A model generated the notes under the pieces. The model made no database searches. It saw nothing but the letters and a program-made list of their open reading frames with translations, and was not told the DNA's origin. From contig DATHUR010000139.1 in NCBI GenBank assembly GCA_035462025.1, forward strand, positions 1 through 64,000: a DNA stretch of 64,000 nt, given 5' to 3'. Positions 51,959 to 60,536 of this stretch are shown piece after piece. Numbering within the stretch: the stretch's first letter is position 1; each line of letters opens with the position of its first letter. Origin of the DNA: Egicoccus sp035462025 (GTDB taxonomy: Bacteria > Actinomycetota > Nitriliruptoria > Nitriliruptorales > Nitriliruptoraceae). Made by a program: the position numbers and the translations under genes.

Positions 51959-54442
51959 TCAGGACGGCGCGCGGGCGAGCAGCAGGTCGAGGACGCGCAC
52001 GGCACCGGCCTTGTCCAACGGGTCGTTGCCGTTGCCGCACTTGGGTGACTGCACGCACGACGGGCAGCCCCGCCTGCAGGCGCAGGTCGCGATCGTCTCG
52101 CGGGTCCGGGTGAGGTGTTCGGCCAGGCGCCGGTACGAGCGTTCCGCCAGGCCGGCACCGCCCGGGTACCCGTCGTAGACGAACACCGTCGGGCGCCCGG
52201 TGTCGGGGTGCAGCGCGGTCGACAGCCCGCCGAGGTCCCACCGGTCGCACAGGGCCAGCAGCGGCAGCATGCCGATCGCGGCGTGCTCGGCCGCGTGGAG
52301 CGACCCGGGCACGTCGCGGAACGCCACGCCCTCGGCGGTCAGTACGTCCTCGGGGATCGCGTACCACACCGCCACGGTGTGCAACTCGACGGGTGGCAGG
52401 TCGAGTTCGACGCGGTCGAGCACCTCGTCCGAACCCAGCCGCAGGATCTCGTACCCGGTGACCTGCGTCGTCACCTCGACACGCGCCAGGCCGACCTCGA
52501 CCTCGCCCCACCGTCCGCCCTCGAGCGGTTCGAGCATGCGGACGTCGGTGTCGGTGCGCGGCCGGGTGGTGTGGGCCAGGCGCGGCGCCTCGGCCGCCAG
52601 CGCGACGGCACGTTCGAGGTCGAGTTCGGTGACCTCGAACTGGCGGCCCTGGTGCAGGTAGACCGCGCCGGTGTGGACCTGGCGGTGCGCCCGCGCCTCC
52701 TCGACGTCGCCGATCAGCGCGCCGGTGTCGACGTCGACGATGCGCACGTTGCGACCGCCGGCCGAGCGCAGGTTCACCTCGCCACTGGCCCGCTTGCGCG
52801 AGGTCCAGTAGTGCAGGCCGCCGCGCAGGCGCAGCCGGCCGGCGTCCACGTCGTCGGCGAGCATGGCGGGTGCGTCCGCGCCGAACCAGGCCGCGGCCTC
52901 CTCGTCCTCGAGGGGGAACTCCTGGCAGGCGCACCGCAGGTGCGGTCCCAGCAGGTAGGGGTTGGTCGGGTCGAGGATGGCGTCCTCGGGCGGGCGCGTC
53001 AGCAACTCGTCGGGGTGGGTGACCAGGTAGTGGTCCAGTGGGTCCTCCTGGGCGACCAGCAGCCCGGCCGCCGCCCCGCCGGCCCGCCCCGCGCGCCCCA
53101 GCCGTTGCCAGAACGACGCGGTCGTGCCGGGCCAGCCCGCCAGGATGACCGCATCCAGTCCGGCGACGTCGATGCCGAGTTCGAGCGCCTCGGTCGCGGC
53201 CACGCCACGAAGCGCGCCGGCACGCAGGTCGCGCTCCAGGTCGCGGCGCTCCTCGGCCAGGTAGCCGGCGCGGTAGGCGGCGACCTTCGGGGCCAGCGGC
53301 TCACCGCCGGCGTCCGTCGCGTCGCCCAGGCGCTGGCGGGCGTTGAGCGCGATCACCTCGGCCGCCTTGCGGCTGCGGGTGAACACCAGTGTCTGCACGT
53401 CCGCGGCGACGAACGAGGCCAGCAGGTCGCCGGTCTCGCCCAGCAGCGAGCGGCGGCTGTCACGCTCCTCGGAGTCGAAGGGCGGCTGCCACAGACCGAC
53501 GTCCATCGGGCCGCGCGGCGAACCGTCGAGCAGGATCTCGGCCACGTCGACGCCGACCAGGGTCGAGGCGTGCTCGGCGGGGTTGCCGACCGTGGCGCTG
53601 GCCAGCAGGAAGGTCGGGTCGGCGCCGTAGCGTTCGGCCACGCGCCGCAGCCGGCGCAGGACCAGGCCGACGTGGCCGCCGAACACGCCCCGGGCGACGT
53701 GGGCCTCGTCGACGATGACGTACGCCAGCCGGTGCAGCAGGTCGCGCCAGTACCGGTGGTTGGGCAGCAGCGCGTGGTGCAGCAGGTCGGGGTTGGTCAA
53801 CAGCCAGTTGGCGGTGCGGCGCACCGCCTCGCGCTCCGGGGTCGGGGTGTCGCCGTCCACCACCGCGGCGCGCACCTGTGGCAGCCGGAACCCGCGGATC
53901 GCCCGGAGCTGGTCGTGGGCCAGCGCCTTGGTCGGTGCGAGGTAGAGCGCGACGGCGCGGTCGTCGGCCAGCAGCCGCTCGATCACCGGGAGCTGGTAAC
54001 ACAGGCTCTTGCCCGACGCCGTGCCCGTCGCGACCACGAGATGCTCACCGGCGCGAGCCCGCCGCCAGGCCTCGTGCTGGTGCACGTACAGCTCGTGGAC
54101 CCCGGCGTGCTCGAGCCGGCCGCGCAGGACCTCGGGCAACTCGTCTGGCAACGGCACCGTCCGTGCCGCACGGGCCGGCAGGTGCGCGAGGTGGACGAGT
54201 CCTTCGTCGTCGGTCTCGCCGCCCTCGGACGCGCGCTCGGCGACGCCCCCGGACGCCGACGTGCGGCCGAGCAGTTCGAGGACGTCGCGCGGGTCCGTGG
54301 TCGCGTGCTCCGCAGGTGCCAGGGCGCCGGACGGTACCGACTCCTCTCCCGCTAGCGTCCCGCCCGCGTCCGGCGCGATCGACCAGGAGCATGACGTGCA
54401 ACTGCTGCAGGCACACACCCGCGAGGAAGCGGGCTGGACCAT
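51959..54442 (-). CDS. DEAH-box helicase with DUF1998 domain (helicase/secretion neighborhood)
   Basis: An about 800-residue superfamily 2 helicase. Motif I ATGTASGKSLCYQLP, DEAH box VIVDEAHVARG, SATVGNP (motif III), ELGIDVAGLDAVILAGWPG, GRAGRAG (motif VI). The C-terminal DUF1998/Zn region has a four-Cys cluster CACRRGCPSCVQSPKCGNG. Family members (MrfA, Hrq1-like) repair DNA damage. Start uncertain: ATG 54442 overlaps the divergent STAS gene. Conserved sequence begins near DVLELLGR (54280), and no nearer ATG/GTG/TTG is available until GTG 54157, which is too short. A CTG start near 54330 is possible. Confidence 0.9.
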   Translation of the reverse strand: MVQPASSRVCACSSCTSCSWSIAPDAGGTLAGEESVPSGALAPAEHATTDPRDVLELLGRTSASGGVAERASEGGETDDEGLVHLAHLPARAARTVPLPDELPEVLRGRLEHAGVHELYVHQHEAWRRARAGEHLVVATGTASGKSLCYQLPVIERLLADDRAVALYLAPTKALAHDQLRAIRGFRLPQVRAAVVDGDTPTPEREAVRRTANWLLTNPDLLHHALLPNHRYWRDLLHRLAYVIVDEAHVARGVFGGHVGLVLRRLRRVAERYGADPTFLLASATVGNPAEHASTLVGVDVAEILLDGSPRGPMDVGLWQPPFDSEERDSRRSLLGETGDLLASFVAADVQTLVFTRSRKAAEVIALNARQRLGDATDAGGEPLAPKVAAYRAGYLAEERRDLERDLRAGALRGVAATEALELGIDVAGLDAVILAGWPGTTASFWQRLGRAGRAGGAAAGLLVAQEDPLDHYLVTHPDELLTRPPEDAILDPTNPYLLGPHLRCACQEFPLEDEEAAAWFGADAPAMLADDVDAGRLRLRGGLHYWTSRKRASGEVNLRSAGGRNVRIVDVDTGALIGDVEEARAHRQVHTGAVYLHQGRQFEVTELDLERAVALAAEAPRLAHTTRPRTDTDVRMLEPLEGGRWGEVEVGLARVEVTTQVTGYEILRLGSDEVLDRVELDLPPVELHTVAVWYAIPEDVLTAEGVAFRDVPGSLHAAEHAAIGMLPLLALCDRWDLGGLSTALHPDTGRPTVFVYDGYPGGAGLAERSYRRLAEHLTRTRETIATCACRRGCPSCVQSPKCGNGNDPLDKAGAVRVLDLLLARAPS

Positions 54443-54743
54443 CGTCGAGGTCGCCGGTCAACTCGACGTCGCCACGGCACCGGATTTCCGCCAGGTGCTG
54501 CTCGAGGCCCAGTACGGGGGCGCGTCGCAGGTGGTGGTCGACGTCGCCGGCGTCGAGTTCGTCGATTCGATGGGTCTGGGCGTGCTGATCGGGGCGCACA
54601 AGCGGGCCCGCAGCCACGACGGCGCCTCGTTCGTGCTCGCCCGGCCGAGCGAGCGGATGCGACACCTGCTCGCGTTGACCGGACTCGACACCGTCCTGAC
54701 GGTGGTCGCCGACCCCGGTGAGGTGCTGGGGACCCGCAGCTAG
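54396..54743 (+). CDS. STAS-domain anti-sigma factor antagonist, BldG-like
   Basis: A 115-residue single STAS domain. The phosphorylation site is S58 in VEFVDSMGLGVLIGAHKRA. Such proteins free a sigma factor when unphosphorylated. Divergent orientation to the DUF1998 helicase, followed by topA further on, matches the bldG neighbourhood of Streptomyces as I recall it, so a BldG-like role is likely. The usual adjacent anti-sigma kinase gene is absent. GTG 54396 follows AGGAGC at six bases. Confidence 0.88.
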   Translation: MQLLQAHTREEAGWTIVEVAGQLDVATAPDFRQVLLEAQYGGASQVVVDVAGVEFVDSMGLGVLIGAHKRARSHDGASFVLARPSERMRHLLALTGLDTVLTVVADPGEVLGTRS

Positions 54744-54798
54744 CATCGGTCGTCGTCGCCGGTGCGCGACGGCTGCGGCATCGACGAAAAGGGCACGG

Positions 54799-55422
54799 GT
54801 GGACCTCGACGAGCGCACGCTCACGAGCGTGGCCGCGTACGACGAGCACGCGGCCGCCTACCAGCAGTCGCTGCGACTGAAGCGGCCGGTCGCCGACGTG
54901 CGCCGGTTCGCCGACCGTGCACGTCGCGACGACCTCGTGCTCGACGCCGGCTGCGGCCCAGCCAACGACCTGCGCCTGCTGCGGGACGCGGGGGTGCACC
55001 CCGTCGGCGTCGACCTGGCGATGGGCGCCCTGCGCGAAGCCCGGATGCTGCTGCCCCGCCACCCGCTGGTACAGGCGCCCCTGCACGCCCTGCCGTTCCG
55101 TGACCGGTCCTTCGGGGGCCTGTGGATGTCCGGCGCGTTCACCCATCTGCCCCGCAGTGCGTGGCGGCCGGTGTTCGCCGACCTGCTGCGCCTGGTCGAC
55201 CACGGACCGGTCTACCTGGCCTGCTACCGCGGTAACGCCGACCTCGAACCGCTCGACGACCCCGTGCTCGGCACGGTGTACGTGTCGGCGGCGACCGAGT
55301 CCGAGATCGAGGCCCTGTTCACCTCGCACGGACTGCGCGAGATCTCGATCGAGTTGCGTCCGGACCCGGTCCACGACCGCAAACGGCCCTGGGTCGTGGC
55401 GCTCGGCACCCTGGTCCGCTGA
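54799..55422 (+). CDS. class I SAM-dependent methyltransferase
   Basis: A 207-residue methyltransferase of the ubiE/Methyltransf_11 type. SAM motif I is VLDAGCGPANDLRLL, with D in VGVDLAMGAL binding the ribose, then LHALPFRDRSFGGLWMSGAF. Its substrate is unknown. GTG 54799 lies 52 bases after a TAGCAT -10-like box. The gene converges with the antiporter with 17 bases between the stops. Confidence 0.88.
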   Translation: MDLDERTLTSVAAYDEHAAAYQQSLRLKRPVADVRRFADRARRDDLVLDAGCGPANDLRLLRDAGVHPVGVDLAMGALREARMLLPRHPLVQAPLHALPFRDRSFGGLWMSGAFTHLPRSAWRPVFADLLRLVDHGPVYLACYRGNADLEPLDDPVLGTVYVSAATESEIEALFTSHGLREISIELRPDPVHDRKRPWVVALGTLVR

Positions 55423-55439
55423 CGCCGGGCACGGTCCGC

Positions 55440-57059
55440 TCACCCCTGCTCGTGCATCCGCTGCAGGAGCGGTCCGGCCGCCACGTGCAGCGGACGGATC
55501 GCGAGGTCCGCGCCGGCGCGGACCAGCGCCTGCTCGGTGCTCTCGTCGTCGGCGGCCACGGCGATGCCCCCGGTGTAGCCGTGCCGTCGCAGCGCCTGGA
55601 TCAGCGCCAGGTTCGTCGTGCGGCCGCGCAGCGTGCTCACGACCCACCTGGTCCGCTCCAACGGCAACTGCTCGGGAAGGTCGGGATCCTCGACGTCGCC
55701 GAACACGACCGGGATCGACCAGTCCTCGCGGATGCTGCGCGGGTCCCAGTCGACGCCGACGACGCTGTCGCCGCGCTCCTCGAGTTCGGCGCACACGGTT
55801 CGCCCGAACCGGCCGAGTCCGAGCACGACATACTCGGGCCAGATGGTCTCGAAGTCGAGGTGGATGGTCGCGCTCGGCGTGCGACGCTCGAATACGCGCA
55901 GCGCCGGAGCGATCCGGGCGTAGATGGAGTCGGAGCCGTAGATGAGGTAGGTCGAGGCAGTGATGGTGATCAACCCAACCGCGGTGACGAGCCCGACGAC
56001 CTCGGTGCCGATGTGGCCTTGGCTGGCGCCGAGCGCGACCAGGATCAGTGAGAACTCGCTGATCTGCGCCACGGTCAGGCCGGCCTTGAACGACACCTTC
56101 TTGCGGTAGCCGAGCGCGCCCATGATCACGAGCACGATGATCGGGTTGCCGACGAGCACGAACAGGCTGAACAGCACGGCCGCCCACAGCTGTTCGCTCG
56201 CCGCGGACAGCTCGAACGTGGTACCGAGCTGGATGAAGAAGAACACCAGCAGGAAGTCGCGCAACGTCGACAGTCGCCCGCTGAGAGCCTCCCGGTACGG
56301 GGTGGACGCCAGCGACATGCCGGCCAGGAACGCACCGACCTCGGTGCTGAAACCGAGCTGATGAGTGACGGCGGCCAGCGCGACCGCCCAGGTCACGGCC
56401 GCCAGCACGAGCAGCTCGGTCGACCTGGCGAGCAGGTGGGTGACGGGCGGGATGACCCAGCGGGTGAGCGCCCCGACCGTGAGCAGCAGCGCGAGGCCGC
56501 GGAGGGCGATGCCGGCGAACTCGGTGACGAGGCCGGCACCGGCGGCACCGCCGACGGCGGTGATGGCGATCATGGCCAGGATGACGACGAGATCCTGCAC
56601 GATCAAGAAGCCCAGCGCGATGCGTCCGTGCAGGTCGTCGAGCTCACGTTTGTCAGTGAGCAACTTGACGATGATGATCGTGCTCGAGAACGTGAGCGCG
56701 ACCGCGATGTAGACCGATTGCGTGACCGTGAACCCGAGTGCGATCGCGATCAGGAAACCGATCACGGACGTGAACACGACCTGGCCGAGCCCGGTGGCCA
56801 GGGCTACCGGACCCAGCTTCTGCACCAGCCGTACGTCGAGCTTGAGCCCGACGACGAACAGCAGCAGGGCGATGCCGATCTCGGCGAGCAGTCCGATCTC
56901 TTCCGACGACTCGACCAGGCCGAGCACATCGGGTCCGACGGCGATCCCCGCCGCGATCAGCCCGACCAGCAGCGGCTGCCGCAACAGCGTCGCGAGGATG
57001 CCGGCGGCCACGCACACCACCAGCACGGCCGCGACCTGTTCGAACGTCCCGAGGTCCAT
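55440..57059 (-). CDS. CPA2-family cation/proton antiporter with RCK domain
   Basis: A 539-residue protein with a 12-13 helix KefB/CPA2 transport domain (AGIAVGPDVLGLVESSEEIGLLAEIGIALLLFVVGLKLD, GFSTEVGAFLAGMSLA) and a C-terminal TrkA-N nucleotide-binding domain (VVLGLGRFGRTVCAELEERGDSVVGVDWDP). It probably exchanges K+ or Na+ for H+ under NAD(H) or nucleotide control. ATG 57059 overlaps the stop of the lipoprotein gene upstream (ATGA). Confidence 0.93.
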   Translation of the reverse strand: MDLGTFEQVAAVLVVCVAAGILATLLRQPLLVGLIAAGIAVGPDVLGLVESSEEIGLLAEIGIALLLFVVGLKLDVRLVQKLGPVALATGLGQVVFTSVIGFLIAIALGFTVTQSVYIAVALTFSSTIIIVKLLTDKRELDDLHGRIALGFLIVQDLVVILAMIAITAVGGAAGAGLVTEFAGIALRGLALLLTVGALTRWVIPPVTHLLARSTELLVLAAVTWAVALAAVTHQLGFSTEVGAFLAGMSLASTPYREALSGRLSTLRDFLLVFFFIQLGTTFELSAASEQLWAAVLFSLFVLVGNPIIVLVIMGALGYRKKVSFKAGLTVAQISEFSLILVALGASQGHIGTEVVGLVTAVGLITITASTYLIYGSDSIYARIAPALRVFERRTPSATIHLDFETIWPEYVVLGLGRFGRTVCAELEERGDSVVGVDWDPRSIREDWSIPVVFGDVEDPDLPEQLPLERTRWVVSTLRGRTTNLALIQALRRHGYTGGIAVAADDESTEQALVRAGADLAIRPLHVAAGPLLQRMHEQG

Positions 57060-57616
57060 CAGCCGTCTCCGCAGGCGCTCTGCACCGTCGCCGGCGCCAC
57101 TACCACGGATGTCAGGACCGCGTCGGCGAGGTCGTCGGACGCACCGGCCCGCTGGGCCACCTCGACCAGCACGATCGCGTCGCCCGACTGGCCGTACAGG
57201 CCCGAGACGCGCACGGTCTCGGCGTCGTCCTGCCGCCCTGCCCCCAGGGTGATCCGCAGGCGGTGGACCGCGTCGAGCCCGGGCACGTCCGGCGCCTCGA
57301 GTTCGACCGCGTCGGTCACCACCAGGGGATCCCGCGGCGCCTGCGCCGCGCCGGCGGCGAGTTCCTCGGCGGTTCCGTCGCAGCCGACGACGACCTGCAG
57401 GCTCTCGACGCCCTCGCCCGGCGACCAGCGGCGGGCGGCGACCACCCCGGCCGGTTCCTGACCCGATTGCTCGGACCACCCCGCCGGGACCTCGACGCGC
57501 ACGCCCTCGACGCTCACGGCCGTCTCGGGCCCGGTGGTGCTGTTGCAGGCGGCCACGGCGACGGCCAGGGCGACGGTTGCGAGGCGGCGGGCCGCCGCTC
57601 GTGACGGTTCGGGCAC
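57059..57616 (-). CDS. small lipoprotein co-translated with the antiporter
   Basis: A 185-residue predicted lipoprotein. The signal peptide ends at lipobox AVAVAAC, then a compact domain with strands (VRVEVPAGWSEQSGQEPAG, ALVEVAQRAG-like VLVEVAQRAG). No family recognised; similar secreted proteins carry LpqN/DUF-type folds. GTG 57616 gives a standard signal peptide. A much longer frame upstream is not credible. Its stop overlaps the antiporter ATG. Confidence 0.75.
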   Translation of the reverse strand: MPEPSRAAARRLATVALAVAVAACNSTTGPETAVSVEGVRVEVPAGWSEQSGQEPAGVVAARRWSPGEGVESLQVVVGCDGTAEELAAGAAQAPRDPLVVTDAVELEAPDVPGLDAVHRLRITLGAGRQDDAETVRVSGLYGQSGDAIVLVEVAQRAGASDDLADAVLTSVVVAPATVQSACGDG

Positions 57617-57728
57617 GCGCCAGCCTCCAGGGTCGCCGTGTGGCGACGGTAGCCCCGTACCGCGTTTCGAGGCGAAGCCGGAGCCGCCGGCAGCGGCGTG
57701 CGGTGTCCGCTCATGGGGCCGGATCGGC

Positions 57729-57747
57729 GGCCCCCCGTAGGGGGGCC
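57729..57747. terminator. short GC hairpin before topA
   Basis: GGCCCCCC-GTA-GGGGGGCC, a perfect 8-bp stem with a 3-base loop, in the 256-base divergent gap between the lipoprotein gene and topA. No gene is seen in the gap. The hairpin lies about 125 bases before the topA start and may belong to its leader. Confidence 0.55.
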
Positions 57748-57872
57748 CGGCAGTCGCGGCCCTCGGCGGGGGATCGGCAGGAGTTGACGTGCGACCGGCG
57801 CCGCGCCACCTTCCGCCCCGACCCGGCGCCTGCCGTCGGGTCCCCGTCCGTCTGCGAAAGTCGAGCCCGCAC

Positions 57873-60470
57873 GTGGCAGAGAACCTCGTCATCGTGGAGT
57901 CGCCCGCGAAGGCGAAGACCATCGAGCGCTACCTCGGTAGCAAGTTCAAGGTCCTCGCCTCGTACGGCCACGTCCGCGACCTGCCCCGCTCCGACTTCGC
58001 CGTCGAGGTCGAGGACGGCGGGGGCTGCCACCTGCGCTACGAGGTGCCCGAGAAGTCGAAGAAGCACGTCTCGGCGCTCAAGGCCGCTGCCAAGCAGGCC
58101 ACGACCGTCTGGCTCGCGCCCGACCTCGACCGTGAGGGCGAGGCGATCGCGTGGCACATCGCCGAGATCCTCGACCTCGACCCCGACACCACCAACCGGG
58201 TCACCTTCGACGAGATCACCGAGTCGGCGATCCGCGCCGCGTTCGAGGCGCCACGCCGGCTCAACACCGCCCTGGTCGACGCGCAACAGGCCCGCCGCGC
58301 GGTCGACCGGATCGTCGGCTACCGGCTGTCGCCGGTGCTGTGGCGCACGGTCGCGTCGGGCATCTCGGCCGGCCGTGTGCAGTCGGTCGCCCTGCGGATG
58401 ATCGTCGACCGCGAGGACGAGATCCGCGCCTTCGTGCCCGAGGAGTACTGGTCGTTTCCCGGCAGTTTCGCCCGCGACGCCGACGGCGATCCCGAGATCA
58501 ACGCCAACCTGTTCGCGGTCGGGGACCTGCGTCTGTCGACGCCCAAGGACCTCGAGGACAAGTCCGACGCCAAGCGGGCCAAGCTGCTCGTGGTGCGCTC
58601 CGAGCCCGAGGCCGCCCGCCTGGCCGACCGTGCCCGCGCCATCGACTACACGGTCGCCGAGGTCCGCCGCACCGAGGCGCGCCGCAACCCCAAGCCGCCG
58701 TTCAAGACCTCGACCCTGCAGGGTGAGGCGTCCAAGTACGGCTTCTCGGCGCGCCAGACCATGGCCGTCGCGCAGCAGTTGTACGAGGGCATCAACCTCG
58801 GCGGCGAGCAGGTCGGCCTGATCACCTACATGCGTACCGACTCGCTCAACCTGTCGGCCCAGGCGCTCGGCGAGATCGGCGGCCTGGTCCGGGAACGCTT
58901 CGGCGAGCGCTACGCCGTGAACGAACCACGCCGCTACGCCGCCACCTCCAAGGGCGCCCAGGAGGCCCACGAGGCGATCCGTCCCACCTCGGTCAACCGC
59001 ACGCCCGAGAAGGTGCGCCGCCACCTGACCGACGAGCAGGCCCGGTTGTACGAGCTGATCTGGAAGCGCACGATGGCGACCCAGATGGCGCCCGCCGTGT
59101 TCGACCGCGTCTCGGCCGACGTGGTCGGCTCCGACGCGCAGGGCGAGATCACCTTCCGGGTGACCGGCCAGGTCGAGAAGTTCGACGGGTTCCTGCGCGT
59201 GTACCGCGCCGTGCGCGACGAGGACGAGGACGACGACGAGGTCACCGACGCCCTGCCCGACATCGAGCAGGGACAGCGTCTCCACCTCGCCGAACTGCTG
59301 CCCGAGCAGCACGAGACCTCGCCACCGCCGCGCTATTCCGAGCGCACGCTCGTCGAGGCGCTCGAGGAGGAAGGCATCGGCCGGCCTTCCACCTACGCGT
59401 CGATCATCTCGACGTTGGAACAGCGCGAGTACGTGACCAAGGAGTCGCGACGGTTCTTCGCCACCGCGCTTGGCGAGGTCGTGGTCAGCTTCCTCAAGGC
59501 CCACTTCGGCGAGGTGGTCGACATCGGGTTCACCGCCCGCATGGAGGAGACCCTCGACGAGATCGCCGCCGGCGGGCAGGCCTGGTGCCGCACCGTGACG
59601 GGCTTCCTCGACGAGGTCGACGACTGGGTCAGGGAACGCAAGCCGGAACGTCCCCGCCTGCCGCTGCACCACCCGGCCGACTGCCCGATCTGCGGCGCCC
59701 CCATGGAGCGGGTGTTCTCGGGCAAGTCCAAGCAGTGGTTCGCGTCGTGCAGTCGTTGGCCCGACTGCGAGGGGACGCTGCCGCTCAACGACGACGGCTC
59801 GGTCGGCGAACCCGAACCCGAACCCGAGCCCGACGAGGACGTCCGTTGCCAGGAGTGCGGCAAGCCCATGCTGCTGCGCGAGGGCCGTTTCGGCAAGTTC
59901 TTCGGCTGCGTGGACTACCCCAAGTGCAAGGGCATCCGGAACCTGCAGCAGCGGCTGATGTACAAAGACGTCGACGGGCAGGCGAAGCCGTTCCGGTCGC
60001 CGACCGACCCCGAGAACAGCTTCATGGAGTTGCGGACCTCGCGCTACGGCAAGCCGTTCGTCGGCTCCACCGGCTACCCGAAGGACGAGTTCGCGGTCTG
60101 GTCGGTGCCGATCGCCACGCCCTGTCCGCAGTGCGGCGCCCCGCTGCGCCCACCGCCGAAGAACCGCAAGGTGCCGGTCGCGATCTGCACCCACCCCGAG
60201 GTCAACCACGTCTACGACGTCGACGACTTCGACCTGCCGACGGTCGCGACCTGGACGGTCGTCGAGGGCGTGGACAAGTACGACCCCGAACTCGGTGGAT
60301 CGCCGATCGAGGCGGACGAACTGCCCGAGCCGATCCACCTCAGCTACAGCGGCGAGCAGCCGCCGCCGGCGAAGAAGAAGAGCACCCGCAAGAAGACCGC
60401 CAAGAAGACCGCCAAGAAGACGGCGGCCAAGAAGACGGCGCGCAAGAAGACCACCAAGCGCCGTTCCTGA
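57873..60470 (+). CDS. topA: DNA topoisomerase I
   Basis: An 865-residue type IA topoisomerase. Toprim domain LVIVESPAKAKTIERYLG with DLDREGEAIAWH, active tyrosine Y319 in GLITYMRTDSLNLS, and the LISYMRT/ HEAIRPTS region (AHEAIRPTSV). C-terminal zinc-binding repeats (CPICGAPMERVFSGKSKQWFASC, CQECGKPMLLREGRFGKFFGC, CPQCGAPLRPP) and a Lys/Ala-rich tail (KKTAKKTAKKTAAKK). It relaxes negative supercoils. GTG 57873 starts the conserved AENLVIVESPAKAKT. Confidence 0.96.
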   Translation: MAENLVIVESPAKAKTIERYLGSKFKVLASYGHVRDLPRSDFAVEVEDGGGCHLRYEVPEKSKKHVSALKAAAKQATTVWLAPDLDREGEAIAWHIAEILDLDPDTTNRVTFDEITESAIRAAFEAPRRLNTALVDAQQARRAVDRIVGYRLSPVLWRTVASGISAGRVQSVALRMIVDREDEIRAFVPEEYWSFPGSFARDADGDPEINANLFAVGDLRLSTPKDLEDKSDAKRAKLLVVRSEPEAARLADRARAIDYTVAEVRRTEARRNPKPPFKTSTLQGEASKYGFSARQTMAVAQQLYEGINLGGEQVGLITYMRTDSLNLSAQALGEIGGLVRERFGERYAVNEPRRYAATSKGAQEAHEAIRPTSVNRTPEKVRRHLTDEQARLYELIWKRTMATQMAPAVFDRVSADVVGSDAQGEITFRVTGQVEKFDGFLRVYRAVRDEDEDDDEVTDALPDIEQGQRLHLAELLPEQHETSPPPRYSERTLVEALEEEGIGRPSTYASIISTLEQREYVTKESRRFFATALGEVVVSFLKAHFGEVVDIGFTARMEETLDEIAAGGQAWCRTVTGFLDEVDDWVRERKPERPRLPLHHPADCPICGAPMERVFSGKSKQWFASCSRWPDCEGTLPLNDDGSVGEPEPEPEPDEDVRCQECGKPMLLREGRFGKFFGCVDYPKCKGIRNLQQRLMYKDVDGQAKPFRSPTDPENSFMELRTSRYGKPFVGSTGYPKDEFAVWSVPIATPCPQCGAPLRPPPKNRKVPVAICTHPEVNHVYDVDDFDLPTVATWTVVEGVDKYDPELGGSPIEADELPEPIHLSYSGEQPPPAKKKSTRKKTAKKTAKKTAAKKTARKKTTKRRS

Positions 60471-60536
60471 CGCGGCCCGCATGACCCGACGCGATCGCCG
60501 GGTCGTGTCCGGGTTCGCGGGTAGTGTGCGAGGGTC

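Noticed and set aside
54157..54157. Short start for the DUF1998 helicase at GTG 54157
   Set aside because: It would remove conserved N-terminal sequence upstream of the helicase core.
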